A DNA stretch of 34,879 nt from Pseudomonadota bacterium (GTDB taxonomy: Bacteria > Myxococcota_A > Polyangia > Polyangiales > JAFGIB01). The notes below the pieces were generated by a model. The model ran no database searches. It worked only from the letters and a program-made list of their open reading frames with translations, and was not told the origin of the DNA. Location: assembly GCA_017881185.1 (NCBI GenBank), contig JADGRE010000036.1, positions 1 to 34,879 of the forward strand, given 5' to 3'. This document shows, one piece after another, positions 1 through 7,290 of this stretch (positions are counted from its first letter, which is position 1; every line of letters begins with the position of its first letter). Position numbers and translations under genes: made by a program.

Positions 1-133
1 GGGGTTTGACCGTTTCTCGCTGGTCCCGAACGCGCATGGCTGCGTTGCTCCTCGTCACAATAGCGCTGGCTATTGCTCCTCGTCGCGCCTTGCCCTGCGC
101 GTCCGGTCCTGCGCGATAACCGATCAAAACCCC
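1..133. repeat. Long imperfect palindromic intergenic element
   Basis: The left end (GGGGTTTGACCG, 1-12) matches, after reverse complementing, the right end near 121-133 (read as GGGGTTTTGATCG) with one gap. Further in, ACGCGCATGGC of the left arm pairs with ACGCGCAGGGC read from the right arm. The centre is a perfect 7-bp hairpin, CAATAGC-GCTG-GCTATTG. A direct repeat TTGCTCCTCGTC flanks the centre on both sides. No open frame with protein-like content crosses it. It looks like a REP or MITE-type folded element, or a large cruciform. The family is not identified. It may extend left of the window. Confidence 0.5.
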
Positions 134-236
134 TCGGTCAGATCACTAGCGCGACCTAACGTGTGAATTGCGAGACTTGGGCTGGGCTTCTGATCGATGA
201 TGGGCAGCGATCCGCGAGACCACGGAGACTCTTGCC

Positions 237-1031
237 ATGTCAGCCACACCGACCAAGCTCGCACTCGTCACTGGAGCCAACCGCGGGCTTGGGCTCGAGA
301 CCTGTCGTCAGCTGGCACCGCGTGGCTTTCGCGTGCTGCTGGCAAGTCGGGGCGACGGTGGCCGTGCTGCGGCACAGCAGCTCACGCGCGAAGGTCTGTC
401 GGTAGGGCACGAGCCGCTCGATGTCGCCGATGCCCACAGCATCGCTGCATGCGCCGAGCGTTTGCGCAGCGCGGGCGCAGCGCTCGACCTGCTCGTGAAC
501 AACGCGGGCATCACGCTCGATGGCTTCGACGCCGAGGTCGCCCGGCGCACGCTGCAAGTGAACTTCTTCGGCGCACTGCAGGTGACCGAGGCGCTCTTGC
601 CGCTGCTGCGCGATGGCGGCGCCATCGTGATGGTGTCGAGCGGGATGGGTGAGCTGTCGAGCGTCTCGCTGGCGTTGCGCGAGCGCTTTGTCGCGCCCGA
701 GCTCACCCGCGCGGCGCTCGTGCAGCTGATGGAATCGTTCGTGGAAGACGTCGCGCAGGGTCGGCACAAGCAGCGCGGCTGGCCGTCGTCTGCGTACCGC
801 GTGTCGAAGGTGGGCATGAACGCGCTGACGCGCATCCTCGCGCGTGAGTTCGCTGCGCGCGCGATTGCCGTGAATGCCGTATGTCCCGGTTGGGTGCGCA
901 CCGACATGGGTGGCTCCGGCGCGCCGCGCAGCGTGGAAGAGGGCGCGGCCTCGATAATCGCAATCGCGAGCCAACCGCACGGTGGCCCGACCGGCGGTTT
1001 CTTTCGCGACGGCAAGGCGATTGCGTGGTGA
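237..1031 (+). CDS. Short-chain dehydrogenase/reductase, carbonyl-reductase-like
   Basis: A 264-residue cytosolic SDR oxidoreductase using NAD(P)H. The Rossmann motif TGANRGLG is at 12-19, NNAG at 88-91, the catalytic Ser near 134-135, and Tyr187 and Lys191 form the YxxxK pair. The gap of about 50 residues between Ser and Tyr, and the sequence PGWVRTDMGG near 217-226, are typical of CBR1-like monomeric carbonyl reductases, which reduce ketones and quinones. ATG 237 is preceded by GGAG at a spacing of about 9 nt. The stop overlaps the GTG start of the downstream lipoprotein gene, so the two are probably co-translated. The substrate cannot be read from the sequence. The family call is firm. Confidence 0.9.
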   Translation: MSATPTKLALVTGANRGLGLETCRQLAPRGFRVLLASRGDGGRAAAQQLTREGLSVGHEPLDVADAHSIAACAERLRSAGAALDLLVNNAGITLDGFDAEVARRTLQVNFFGALQVTEALLPLLRDGGAIVMVSSGMGELSSVSLALRERFVAPELTRAALVQLMESFVEDVAQGRHKQRGWPSSAYRVSKVGMNALTRILAREFAARAIAVNAVCPGWVRTDMGGSGAPRSVEEGAASIIAIASQPHGGPTGGFFRDGKAIAW

Positions 1032-1456
1032 GAGCAGTCCGTCGTGTCGCCGTGAACCCTGCGCTGCTGGCGCTGCTGGCGCTCACGGGCAGCTGCCTGC
1101 AGCAAGACAGGCCGTTCAGAAACGCGATTGTCTTGTACGAGGGTGAGCCCTACGGTGACCTGATCGTGCTCGCAGAGCATGTGCGCCAGTGCATGCACAG
1201 CGACAAGCAGACTCTGCCGCGCGTCGTCCTCGCGGAGCGCATCTTCGATTGCTACACGAGCGCAGGCTGGAAGCAGGTGTACGGGTGCACCAGCAAAGAC
1301 TTCATCGTCATCGTCGCACCGGTTGCCGAGCAAAGTCAGGGCGAGCTGTGGTCCCACGAGCTCACGCACTACTTCGGCGCGCAGGCCGAGGACGACCCTT
1401 GCGGCGTGCTCACGCTCGATGGCTTCTCGTTGCAGCGTCCGGATGCGGGGCACTGA
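1028..1456 (+). CDS. Small putative lipoprotein with HExxH motif
   Basis: A protein of 142 residues. I place the start at GTG 1028, which overlaps the upstream stop as GTGA and gives a clean lipoprotein signal: basic N-terminus, hydrophobic stretch, then LTGSC with lipid Cys23. The mature part holds HELTH at 110-114, the zinc-binding signature of gluzincin-type metallopeptidases, in a short domain with Cys55, Cys75, Cys87 and Cys125. The usual third zinc ligand downstream is not obvious, and the protein is far shorter than normal peptidases. It may be a minimal peptidase, a degenerate one, or a chance match. Predicted location is the periplasmic face of a membrane. Translational coupling to the SDR suggests a shared transcript, not a shared function. 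Confidence 0.72.
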   Translation: MRAVRRVAVNPALLALLALTGSCLQQDRPFRNAIVLYEGEPYGDLIVLAEHVRQCMHSDKQTLPRVVLAERIFDCYTSAGWKQVYGCTSKDFIVIVAPVAEQSQGELWSHELTHYFGAQAEDDPCGVLTLDGFSLQRPDAGH

Positions 1457-1460
1457 GCAC

Positions 1461-2375
1461 CTAGCCCAGCGACGCCGCAAAGCGGGTGAACGCGTCGGCC
1501 AATCGGGTTGGCGCTTCCAGATGCGGGCAGTGCCCCACGCCCTCGAGCACCTCGAGCTTCGCGCCGGGGATGGCGCGTGCGAAGTGCTCGCCGTGCGCGA
1601 GCGGGAAGAGCGTGTCGCGGTCGCCCCACACGACCAGCGTGGGTACGCGCAGGCTCGTGAGCTCGATGATGCTGGCGTTGCCGTCGTCCGAGCTGTGCCC
1701 TTTGCTCTGCATCAGGTCGGCGATGAGGCGTTCGTACCAATCGGCCGAGCGTCGCAGCTTCGCCGTGAGCTGCATCAGCACCGGCCGAGGTATGTACGGT
1801 GGCTGCGCGAAGATGCGCTTCATGAATTGTCGGTATGCCTGCGGATCACGCACCGCGAACAGGTTCTTTCCGGCGCGCATCTCGTCGTTCAGCGCGCGCA
1901 CGCCCGCAAGCTCGAGGCCCGCGCTGTTCACGGGCACCAGCGACACGATGCGCGCAGGCCCGAGCGCCGCTGCGATGCCGATGGCCGTCGCGCCGCCGAG
2001 CGAGTTACCCATCAAATGGAAGCGCTCACCGCCGAGCGCGCTCACTACTTCACCGAGCCACGCTGCGTACGCCTCGAAAGTGTGGCGCTCGGCCGGGTCT
2101 ACCCAGCCATCGGCGAAACCGGGCATCGCGGGCGCCACGATGCGGTAGCGATCGACCAGCTGTGCCGCCGTGCGCAGGAAGGTGTCCGGCTCGTCGCTGA
2201 AGCCGTGGAGCCACACGAGCGTCCCGTCTTTCGCCACGCCGCACTCGAGGTAGGGCGTGACGCGCCCGCGCGCATCGATGTGCTGCCTGAGCTGGGCGCG
2301 CACGGCACGTCGCTGTGCGAGTTGAACCAGACGCAGGATGCCGGCGCCGACGGATTCCTCGAGACGAACGAACAT
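1461..2375 (-). CDS. Alpha/beta hydrolase
   Basis: A 304-residue alpha/beta hydrolase-fold enzyme. The oxyanion motif HG is at 57-58. The nucleophile elbow GNSLGG carries Ser125, an acid lies in GDRD at 251-254, and the catalytic His282 sits in GHCPHLE. A cap domain lies at roughly 150-235. This arrangement fits an esterase, a lactonase or a C-C bond hydrolase of the epoxide hydrolase/MhpC group. The open frame reaches back to 2726, but protein-like sequence starts around residue MFVRLEE, so ATG 2375 is chosen. No strong ribosome binding site is seen there. The gene ends 4 nt from the convergent lipoprotein gene. The substrate is unknown. Confidence 0.88.
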   Translation of the reverse strand: MFVRLEESVGAGILRLVQLAQRRAVRAQLRQHIDARGRVTPYLECGVAKDGTLVWLHGFSDEPDTFLRTAAQLVDRYRIVAPAMPGFADGWVDPAERHTFEAYAAWLGEVVSALGGERFHLMGNSLGGATAIGIAAALGPARIVSLVPVNSAGLELAGVRALNDEMRAGKNLFAVRDPQAYRQFMKRIFAQPPYIPRPVLMQLTAKLRRSADWYERLIADLMQSKGHSSDDGNASIIELTSLRVPTLVVWGDRDTLFPLAHGEHFARAIPGAKLEVLEGVGHCPHLEAPTRLADAFTRFAASLG

Positions 2376-2540
2376 TGCGGCAGGCTGCTGGCACACGTGG
2401 CTCCTGTCAACACGCCGCGGCTGGCGCAAATCCCACGGCCGGCGGGTTGCGATTAGCCTACGCCTCAGCATCAGGACCCCGGTGAAGTCACAGCTGCAAC
2501 AGGCGACAGAGCTCGCAACCATTGGCACCGGAGCACAGGC

Positions 2541-2687
2541 CATCGTGCCGCCGTCGGCAGCATCCGCAGCGCGCCCGATGGCAGCTGCAAGCTGCTGGAC
2601 TTCGGCGCGCTGAACTCGTTCGGCATCCCGAAGCGTGCGGTGGGCACGCCGCCCTTCACGTGTCGTGCTGCGCTGGATGCACGGTGA
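2541..2687 (+). pseudogene. Fragment of a Ser/Thr protein kinase gene
   Basis: On the plus strand, one frame reads IRSAPDGSCKLLDFGALNSF followed within a few codons by AVGTPPF. This matches the eukaryotic-like kinase segment that runs from the catalytic loop (HRDxKPSNxxxxxDG) through the DFG magnesium motif to GTPxFMAPE. An HR pair sits one residue off the expected spacing, and D, K and N of the catalytic loop are missing. The APE motif is absent, and the match stops at about 2657, where the 3' end of the stress-protein gene begins. A stop follows at 2685-2687. There is no N-lobe upstream. I read it as a remnant, not a working gene. Kinase genes are very numerous in myxobacteria. Confidence 0.55.
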
Positions 2688-3102
2688 GCACCGGGACTGG
2701 CGAGGCCCGAACGATTCGCTCGGCAACGCTGCCCATGAACGCGCGCGCCATGCCCGCGCGGCCGTGCGTGCCGAGCAGCAAGAGGTCGCAGCCCCGTGCC
2801 TTCACGGCCTCGAGGATGGCCTCGTGTGCCGGCCCGCGATAGAGCACGGCCTCGGACTTCGGCCACTGCTCGTGCACCTTCGCGAGCAGGCTCTGCAGCT
2901 CGCTCTCGGCGGCTGCGATGAGTGGCTCGACGTCGATGATGGCCGCGAACGGGCTCGTGCTCGTGAACGGCGTGATGTCGAAGACGTTGAGCAGCGTGAT
3001 GTGTGCGTCGGTCCTGCGCGCGAGGCTGACCGCGAGCTCGATGGCGGGCTGCATCGCAGCGCCGAAATCGACGGGAACCAGGATGTGCTTGAATGGTGCC
3101 AT
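2656..3102 (-). CDS. Universal stress protein, UspA family
   Basis: A 148-residue single-domain Usp. HILVPVDFG at the N-terminus carries the ATP-contacting Asp12. The C-terminal phosphate-binding motif G-2x-G-9x-G-S is present exactly (Gly111, Gly114, Gly124, Ser125), which marks an ATP-binding member. It ends with the usual PVPVLTV strand. The length is normal for the family. Usp proteins are cytosolic dimers induced by starvation, redox or respiratory stress; no specific partner is shown here. ATG 3102 has AGGGG about 9 nt upstream. The gene lies between two gene remnants. Confidence 0.93.
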   Translation of the reverse strand: MAPFKHILVPVDFGAAMQPAIELAVSLARRTDAHITLLNVFDITPFTSTSPFAAIIDVEPLIAAAESELQSLLAKVHEQWPKSEAVLYRGPAHEAILEAVKARGCDLLLLGTHGRAGMARAFMGSVAERIVRASPVPVLTVHPAQHDT

Positions 3103-3249
3103 GGCAATCGCCCCTGTTGGCTCGGGAGCTTAGTTCGTGCGCACGGCGGTGACGAGCGACTGCGTCCCGGCATTCCCGTCGGCATCGACGCCTTCCAGAC
3201 ACGCTGCGAAGCCGTGGCGAAGGTCCCGCACGCGGGCCACGCGGGCACC

Positions 3250-3339
3250 GATGCACTTCCGCAACCATAAGCGGCAGAGGCACACAAGCTGCTCGAGCGC
3301 GGCGGCGTGCACGGCAAACTCGTGCTCCAGGCGCACTAG
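3250..3339 (+). pseudogene. C-terminal fragment of a quinone oxidoreductase gene
   Basis: The plus strand reads AAEAHKLLERGGVHGKLVL and then QAH and a TAG stop (3271-3339). This closely resembles the conserved tail of zinc-free medium-chain dehydrogenases of the NADPH:quinone oxidoreductase type, in which an AAEAHRLLE helix is followed by a GKLVL strand. Upstream in the same frame DALPQP is followed by a TAA at 3268-3270, where a functional gene would continue with the family's FPL-AEAAEAH segment. No cofactor-binding domain is present upstream. Only the last domain tip survives, and it reads into the 3' end of the convergent FAD oxidoreductase gene. Confidence 0.5.
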
Positions 3340-4652
3340 GGCGTGGACGGGTGCATCGCAGCGATGCGCGCGGCGACCTTCTCACCGCAGCGCACCGCGC
3401 CCTCGACCCACGGGTGGTTGAGGTAGTCGCCACACAGCCACACGTTGCGCTCACCTTGGCCGCGCTCCCAAAACGCTTTCACGCGCGTCACCTGGCCCAC
3501 GCCATAGACCGGCAGCGCCTGCGGCCAGCGTTGTACGAACAGCGGATCGAGATGCTCGGCGTAGCGCGGGAACAAGCGCCCCAGCTCCTGCGCCACGGAG
3601 TTGGTGATCTCCTGATCGGCACGTTGGAGCCAGCGACCAGCCGCTTCCTCGTGCAGGAACACACTGAAGACGCAGCGCGCTCCGTCGGACGAGCCCTTGC
3701 AGGTCTCGTTCGAGAGCGCGCAGATGATTTCGCTTTCGGTGAAGGGCACCCAGATCCCTTCGAAGTCGCCGGCGATCTCCACAGGCACTGCGAAGCTGCA
3801 AACGATGGTGGAGGAAGATGTGGCGTGGGCGAGTAGATCGGCTTGTGCAGGGCTGGGCGCCTGCAGCAGCCCGCGCGCCGCGCCAGCGGTGCTGGCGACC
3901 ACGATGGCGTCGTAGTGCGCTTGGCCGTCGCGCCAACGCAGCTCGGCACCGTTCTGGGTTCCGACGACCGCAGTGACCGGCGTGGCGTACCGGACCTGCA
4001 GCCGAGCGGCGAGCGCGTCGGGCAGCACGCCCATGTGCCCGCGCAGCGCGCACGGTACGAACTCGCCGCGCGTCACCAGCAGCGCAGCGAGCGCCTCGAA
4101 GTACTTCATGCTCATCTTGCCCGCACCGTGAAAATGGAAGGTGCGGATGAAGCTGTCGACCACGTAGTTGGTGGCCTCGTCGCCCATGCGCCTGCGCGAG
4201 AAGTGCTCGCAATTTTCCTGGTCGAGCTCGTCGTCACCGACCGACAGATCGAAGAAATCGAGGTCGTCGCGCCAGCGGCGCGCCCGCGCCAGCTCGATGA
4301 ACAGGCGGATGCGCCCGCCCAGATCGATGCCGGCAAAGCGCAGCACGTCGAAGGCGCGCTTGGGCGAGAAGCTCAGCAGCTGGTGGTCGCGCAGCACACC
4401 GCCTTCGCCGGCCTCGATTACGAACCACTGGTCGGCAAGGCCTAGCTCGTCGAGTAGCGCGCGTGTGCGATCATAGTTGTCGAGCAGCATGTGCACGCCG
4501 AGATCGAGCTGGAAACCGTCCACCGAGCGCGACGCCATGCGCCCACCGGCAGCTGCCTGCGCCTCGAACACCTCGACTTGATGGCCCGCTTGCTGCAACC
4601 GAAAGGCCGCGGTGAGGCCCGCGATGCCAGCGCCGACGACAGCGAGCTTCAT
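3336..4652 (-). CDS. FAD-dependent amine-oxidase/protoporphyrinogen-oxidase-like enzyme
   Basis: A 438-residue flavoprotein. The N-terminal dinucleotide-binding fold reads VVGAGIAGLTAAF with GxGxxG at 7-12 and the ribose-binding acid Glu30, followed by GGRM. The C-terminus has the second FAD-contact motif GDYLNHPWVEGAVRCGE, typical of the amine oxidase, protoporphyrinogen oxidase and carotene desaturase superfamily. The start ATG 4652 overlaps the stop of the upstream flavoprotein gene (ATGA), so both are translationally coupled and probably act in one pathway. The middle substrate domain is not diagnostic to me. Oxidation of a porphyrinogen, a polyene or an amine are all possible. The family call is solid; the reaction is open. 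Confidence 0.87.
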   Translation of the reverse strand: MKLAVVGAGIAGLTAAFRLQQAGHQVEVFEAQAAAGGRMASRSVDGFQLDLGVHMLLDNYDRTRALLDELGLADQWFVIEAGEGGVLRDHQLLSFSPKRAFDVLRFAGIDLGGRIRLFIELARARRWRDDLDFFDLSVGDDELDQENCEHFSRRRMGDEATNYVVDSFIRTFHFHGAGKMSMKYFEALAALLVTRGEFVPCALRGHMGVLPDALAARLQVRYATPVTAVVGTQNGAELRWRDGQAHYDAIVVASTAGAARGLLQAPSPAQADLLAHATSSSTIVCSFAVPVEIAGDFEGIWVPFTESEIICALSNETCKGSSDGARCVFSVFLHEEAAGRWLQRADQEITNSVAQELGRLFPRYAEHLDPLFVQRWPQALPVYGVGQVTRVKAFWERGQGERNVWLCGDYLNHPWVEGAVRCGEKVAARIAAMHPSTP

Positions 4653-6166
4653 GGGTCGTCCGCTGCGAGGCGATCGTACAGGCGCATTCCCGAGCCGACG
4701 GTCCCGCCGATGCTCGGATAGCCCGCCGTCGCGTTGACCATGAACAGGTTGCGAATGGGCGTCTCGAAGTCGACCCGTGACAGCTGCAGCGGCGTGAGTG
4801 CCGTGCCATAAGCGTTGCCCATGGGTGAGCGACAGTACTCCGCGTTGGTCAGCGGCGTGCCCGCGACGCGCATGGCCAGGTGCTTGCGCAGCCCAGGGAC
4901 GTAGTTGGCCTCGAGCACGGCGAAGATCTGATCGCGGATCGCCAGCTTCTCTTTGGTGTACGCCGCGCGGTCTCGGTCGCGCAGCGCTCGAAAGTGCGCG
5001 TAGTCGCAACAGGTGGCGACTTCCAGGATCTGGTGGCCCGGCGGCGCGATCCCTGGCTGGTCGGTGTGCAGCGTGGGAGTCGCGAGGAACAACCACGGAT
5101 TGGAGAGGTCATGGCGCTCCAGTTGATCGCGGTACATGCGGTTGATGTCGTCGTGTGGGTAGTGCCACACGTTCCACGAACCGAAGCCGTGCTCACGCAG
5201 GTCGAGATCTTTCACGCCGAGGTACATCGTGTACGTGCTGCAGGAGTACTCGTAGTCGAGGCGCTTCCGATAGCGCGCGGGCCAGCCAGCATCGGGAGCG
5301 AGCGCGAGCGTGGCCGCCGGATCGACATTGGAGATGTACCGGCGCGCACTGAAGCGCTGCCCATTCTTGGTTTCCACGCCGACTACGCGCCCATCCTCGA
5401 CCACGATGCGTTGCACCTCGTGCTCCAGGAGCACGGCACAGCCCGGCTGCTCGCGTATCTTCTGCACCACCGAGTCGATGAAATGGAAGAAGTGCTTGCG
5501 CGGGTAGTAGGCGCCTCGGCCGTAATTGTCGATCAGTGACACGTGCAGCACAAAGGAGACCTGCTCGGGCGGCAAGAGGTAGTCGCCCGACTGCCCGGCC
5601 AGCACGGCCTGCAGACGCTGCGGCATGTGCACGTGATCGTAGAAGCGCTGCAGTGTCCAGGTCCGGTAGCGCAGCAGCTTGGGGAAGCGAAACGGTGCGG
5701 CCAGTAGATCGTGCCAGCGCAGCTCGAGCGGTACACGCGCCAGCTCGTCGGCGATGCCGATGACCGTGTCGAAGTACGCGCGCAGCGGCTGTGCGTCTTG
5801 CGGGAAACGCTGCAAGAGGCGATCGCGAAAGCTTGAGAAGCCGCTGGGAATGCGAAAGCGCTCGCCGGCCACGACCACGTGGTCGAAGCCATCAGGGTCG
5901 AGGCGGTTCCAGCTGACCGTGTCAGCTAGCCCCACGCGCGCGAGGAAGTCGTGCACCGAACCGCCTGGGCCACAGCCGAAGATGTAGTGCACCTGCGCGC
6001 AGAAGCGGTAGTCGCCCATCGCGAAGGTGTGTGCGTAGCCGCCCGGCGTGTCGTGCGCCTCCAGCATCAGCACTTTGCGGCCGTGACTCGCGAGCAATGC
6101 GCCCACCGTCAGGCCGGCCATGCCTGTGCCGATGATGAGATAGTCGTAGACGCTTTCCGAACCCAC
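4649..6166 (-). CDS. FAD-dependent oxidoreductase, carotenoid isomerase/retinol saturase-like
   Basis: A 505-residue flavoprotein of the phytoene desaturase superfamily. The Rossmann motif GTGMAG is at 13-18, Glu36 binds the adenosine ribose, and PGGYAHTF at 41-48 is close to the CrtISO/RetSat pattern. The C-terminal FAD motif reads PSIGGTVGSGMRLYDRL. Family members saturate, isomerise or desaturate polyene chains and are often membrane-associated. Start GTG 6166 has GAGG in a good position upstream. The stop overlaps the start of the second flavoprotein. No other carotenoid gene (crtB, crtE) is in the window, so a carotenoid role is only a possibility. Confidence 0.88.
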   Translation of the reverse strand: MGSESVYDYLIIGTGMAGLTVGALLASHGRKVLMLEAHDTPGGYAHTFAMGDYRFCAQVHYIFGCGPGGSVHDFLARVGLADTVSWNRLDPDGFDHVVVAGERFRIPSGFSSFRDRLLQRFPQDAQPLRAYFDTVIGIADELARVPLELRWHDLLAAPFRFPKLLRYRTWTLQRFYDHVHMPQRLQAVLAGQSGDYLLPPEQVSFVLHVSLIDNYGRGAYYPRKHFFHFIDSVVQKIREQPGCAVLLEHEVQRIVVEDGRVVGVETKNGQRFSARRYISNVDPAATLALAPDAGWPARYRKRLDYEYSCSTYTMYLGVKDLDLREHGFGSWNVWHYPHDDINRMYRDQLERHDLSNPWLFLATPTLHTDQPGIAPPGHQILEVATCCDYAHFRALRDRDRAAYTKEKLAIRDQIFAVLEANYVPGLRKHLAMRVAGTPLTNAEYCRSPMGNAYGTALTPLQLSRVDFETPIRNLFMVNATAGYPSIGGTVGSGMRLYDRLAADDP

Positions 6167-6450
6167 CTGGCACCTCGCTCAGTTGACATGCCGAGCTTGC
6201 CACCAGCAGCACCCAGTGTGCACGCCAAAGCGCATCGGGCATGTGACAAACTGAGCAAAGACACGCCGCGCCGGCCGAGCAGAACGAGCGCGCCTTCGGC
6301 CTGGAGCTCGTCGGCCTCGAGATGCACGACGGGATCTCCGCGAAAGCTTTCGAACAGTCCGAGCGCGTAGGACACGCGGCAGATGTGGCGTAGTGAGACC
6401 GCGAGCCTCACGCTCGGCGCGTGGGTCCGCTATGCTCGCCGGCAAGCGCC
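6167..6450. other. Divergent intergenic region with possible coding remnant
   Basis: This 284-bp gap separates divergent genes and must hold both promoters. Within it, the plus-strand frame 6247-6393 encodes about 48 residues, including FGLELVGLEMHDGISAKAF, before a TAG stop. Its codons carry the same G/C third-position bias as real genes, but there is no start codon with a binding site and I do not recognise a family with confidence. The H-D-G portion faintly recalls the phosphoacceptor box of HisKA_3 kinases. It could be the tail of a lost gene or noise. Confidence 0.3.
6431..6436 (+). promoter_or_regulatory. Candidate -10 box, TATGCT
   Basis: TATGCT lies 15 nt ahead of the preferred GTG start (6451) of the ferritin-like protein. 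Transcription from it would start about 8 nt before that codon, leaving almost no leader. No good -35 is visible. Confidence 0.35.
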
Positions 6451-7290
6451 GTGACCGAGACCGCCGACCAGCCGCGTCAGAGCGCGACCCCGCCACCCGC
6501 AGGCAGCCTGCAGCGCTGGGCGTACGACTACGTCACCAGCACTGCGCTCGACCACAAGCTCGCACCCGGACCGCTGCCGGAGCGGGTGCTCGAGGGTGGC
6601 GCGCCACTGCGCCTCGCGCAGCCGGGCCGGCCGGCGCAGCTGCGGGTGTCTTCTGAAAAGACCAAGACGCCGGGCAGCGGGGCGCTGCGCGACCCCAAAC
6701 GACGCGCCGAGCTGCTGCACACCTTCCTGCATCACGAGCTGCAAGCCGCCGAGCTCATGTGCTGGGCTGTATTGGCGTTCCCCGACACGCCCGCGTCGTT
6801 CAAGCGCGGCCTCGTGGGCATCTGCCACGACGAGATCCGTCACATGCGCATGTATGCCGAACACATCGTGCAGCTGGGCTGCGCCGTCGGGGACTTCCCA
6901 GTGCGCGATTGGTTCTGGTCGCGTGTGCCCAACGTGCAGACGCCAGCGGCCTTCGTCGCAGTGATGGGGCTCGGCTTCGAGGCCGGCAACCTGGACCACA
7001 CGCGGCGCTTCGCCGAACGCTTTGCCGCGGTGGGGGACGAGCGCGGCGCCCAGCTGCAGGAAGCAGTGGCGCACGAAGAGATTGCCCACGTGGCGTTCGC
7101 GGCGCACTGGTTTCGGCGCTTCGAGGGTGAGCTGTCGTTCGCGCGCTGGGAACGTGCGCTGCCCGAGCCCTTGTCGCCCATGCTCATGCGCGGCGATCCA
7201 CTCAATCGCAGCGCTCGCGGGCAAGCCGGCATGGATGACCCTTTTCTGGACGCACTGGAGCAATGGCAACCCGTATCGCGTGGCTCCTGA
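6451..7290 (+). CDS. Ferritin-like di-iron protein, DUF455 type
   Basis: A 279-residue protein with a ferritin-like four-helix core. Iron ligands are visible as Glu96 and Glu101 (HHELQAAEL), ExxH with Glu128 and His131 (HDEIRH), Glu177 (GFEAG) and a second ExxH with Glu210 and His213 (HEEIAH). This is the ligand pattern of di-iron oxidases and oxygenases, and the overall sequence matches the DUF455 family as I know it. The frame is open back to GTG 6421; GTG 6451 is preferred because the TATGCT box lies between the two. Its last 28 nt overlap the ATP-grasp gene, which implies a linked function. The substrate is unknown. Confidence 0.8.
   Translation: MTETADQPRQSATPPPAGSLQRWAYDYVTSTALDHKLAPGPLPERVLEGGAPLRLAQPGRPAQLRVSSEKTKTPGSGALRDPKRRAELLHTFLHHELQAAELMCWAVLAFPDTPASFKRGLVGICHDEIRHMRMYAEHIVQLGCAVGDFPVRDWFWSRVPNVQTPAAFVAVMGLGFEAGNLDHTRRFAERFAAVGDERGAQLQEAVAHEEIAHVAFAAHWFRRFEGELSFARWERALPEPLSPMLMRGDPLNRSARGQAGMDDPFLDALEQWQPVSRGS

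Noticed and set aside
2376-2726. Longer N-terminus for the alpha/beta hydrolase
   Set aside because: The extra 117 codons look non-coding and lie antisense to the kinase remnant.
3130-3336. Minus-strand 68-codon frame between the stress protein and the FAD oxidoreductase genes
   Set aside because: It starts with GTG without a ribosome binding site. The plus strand here reads as a quinone oxidoreductase remnant instead.
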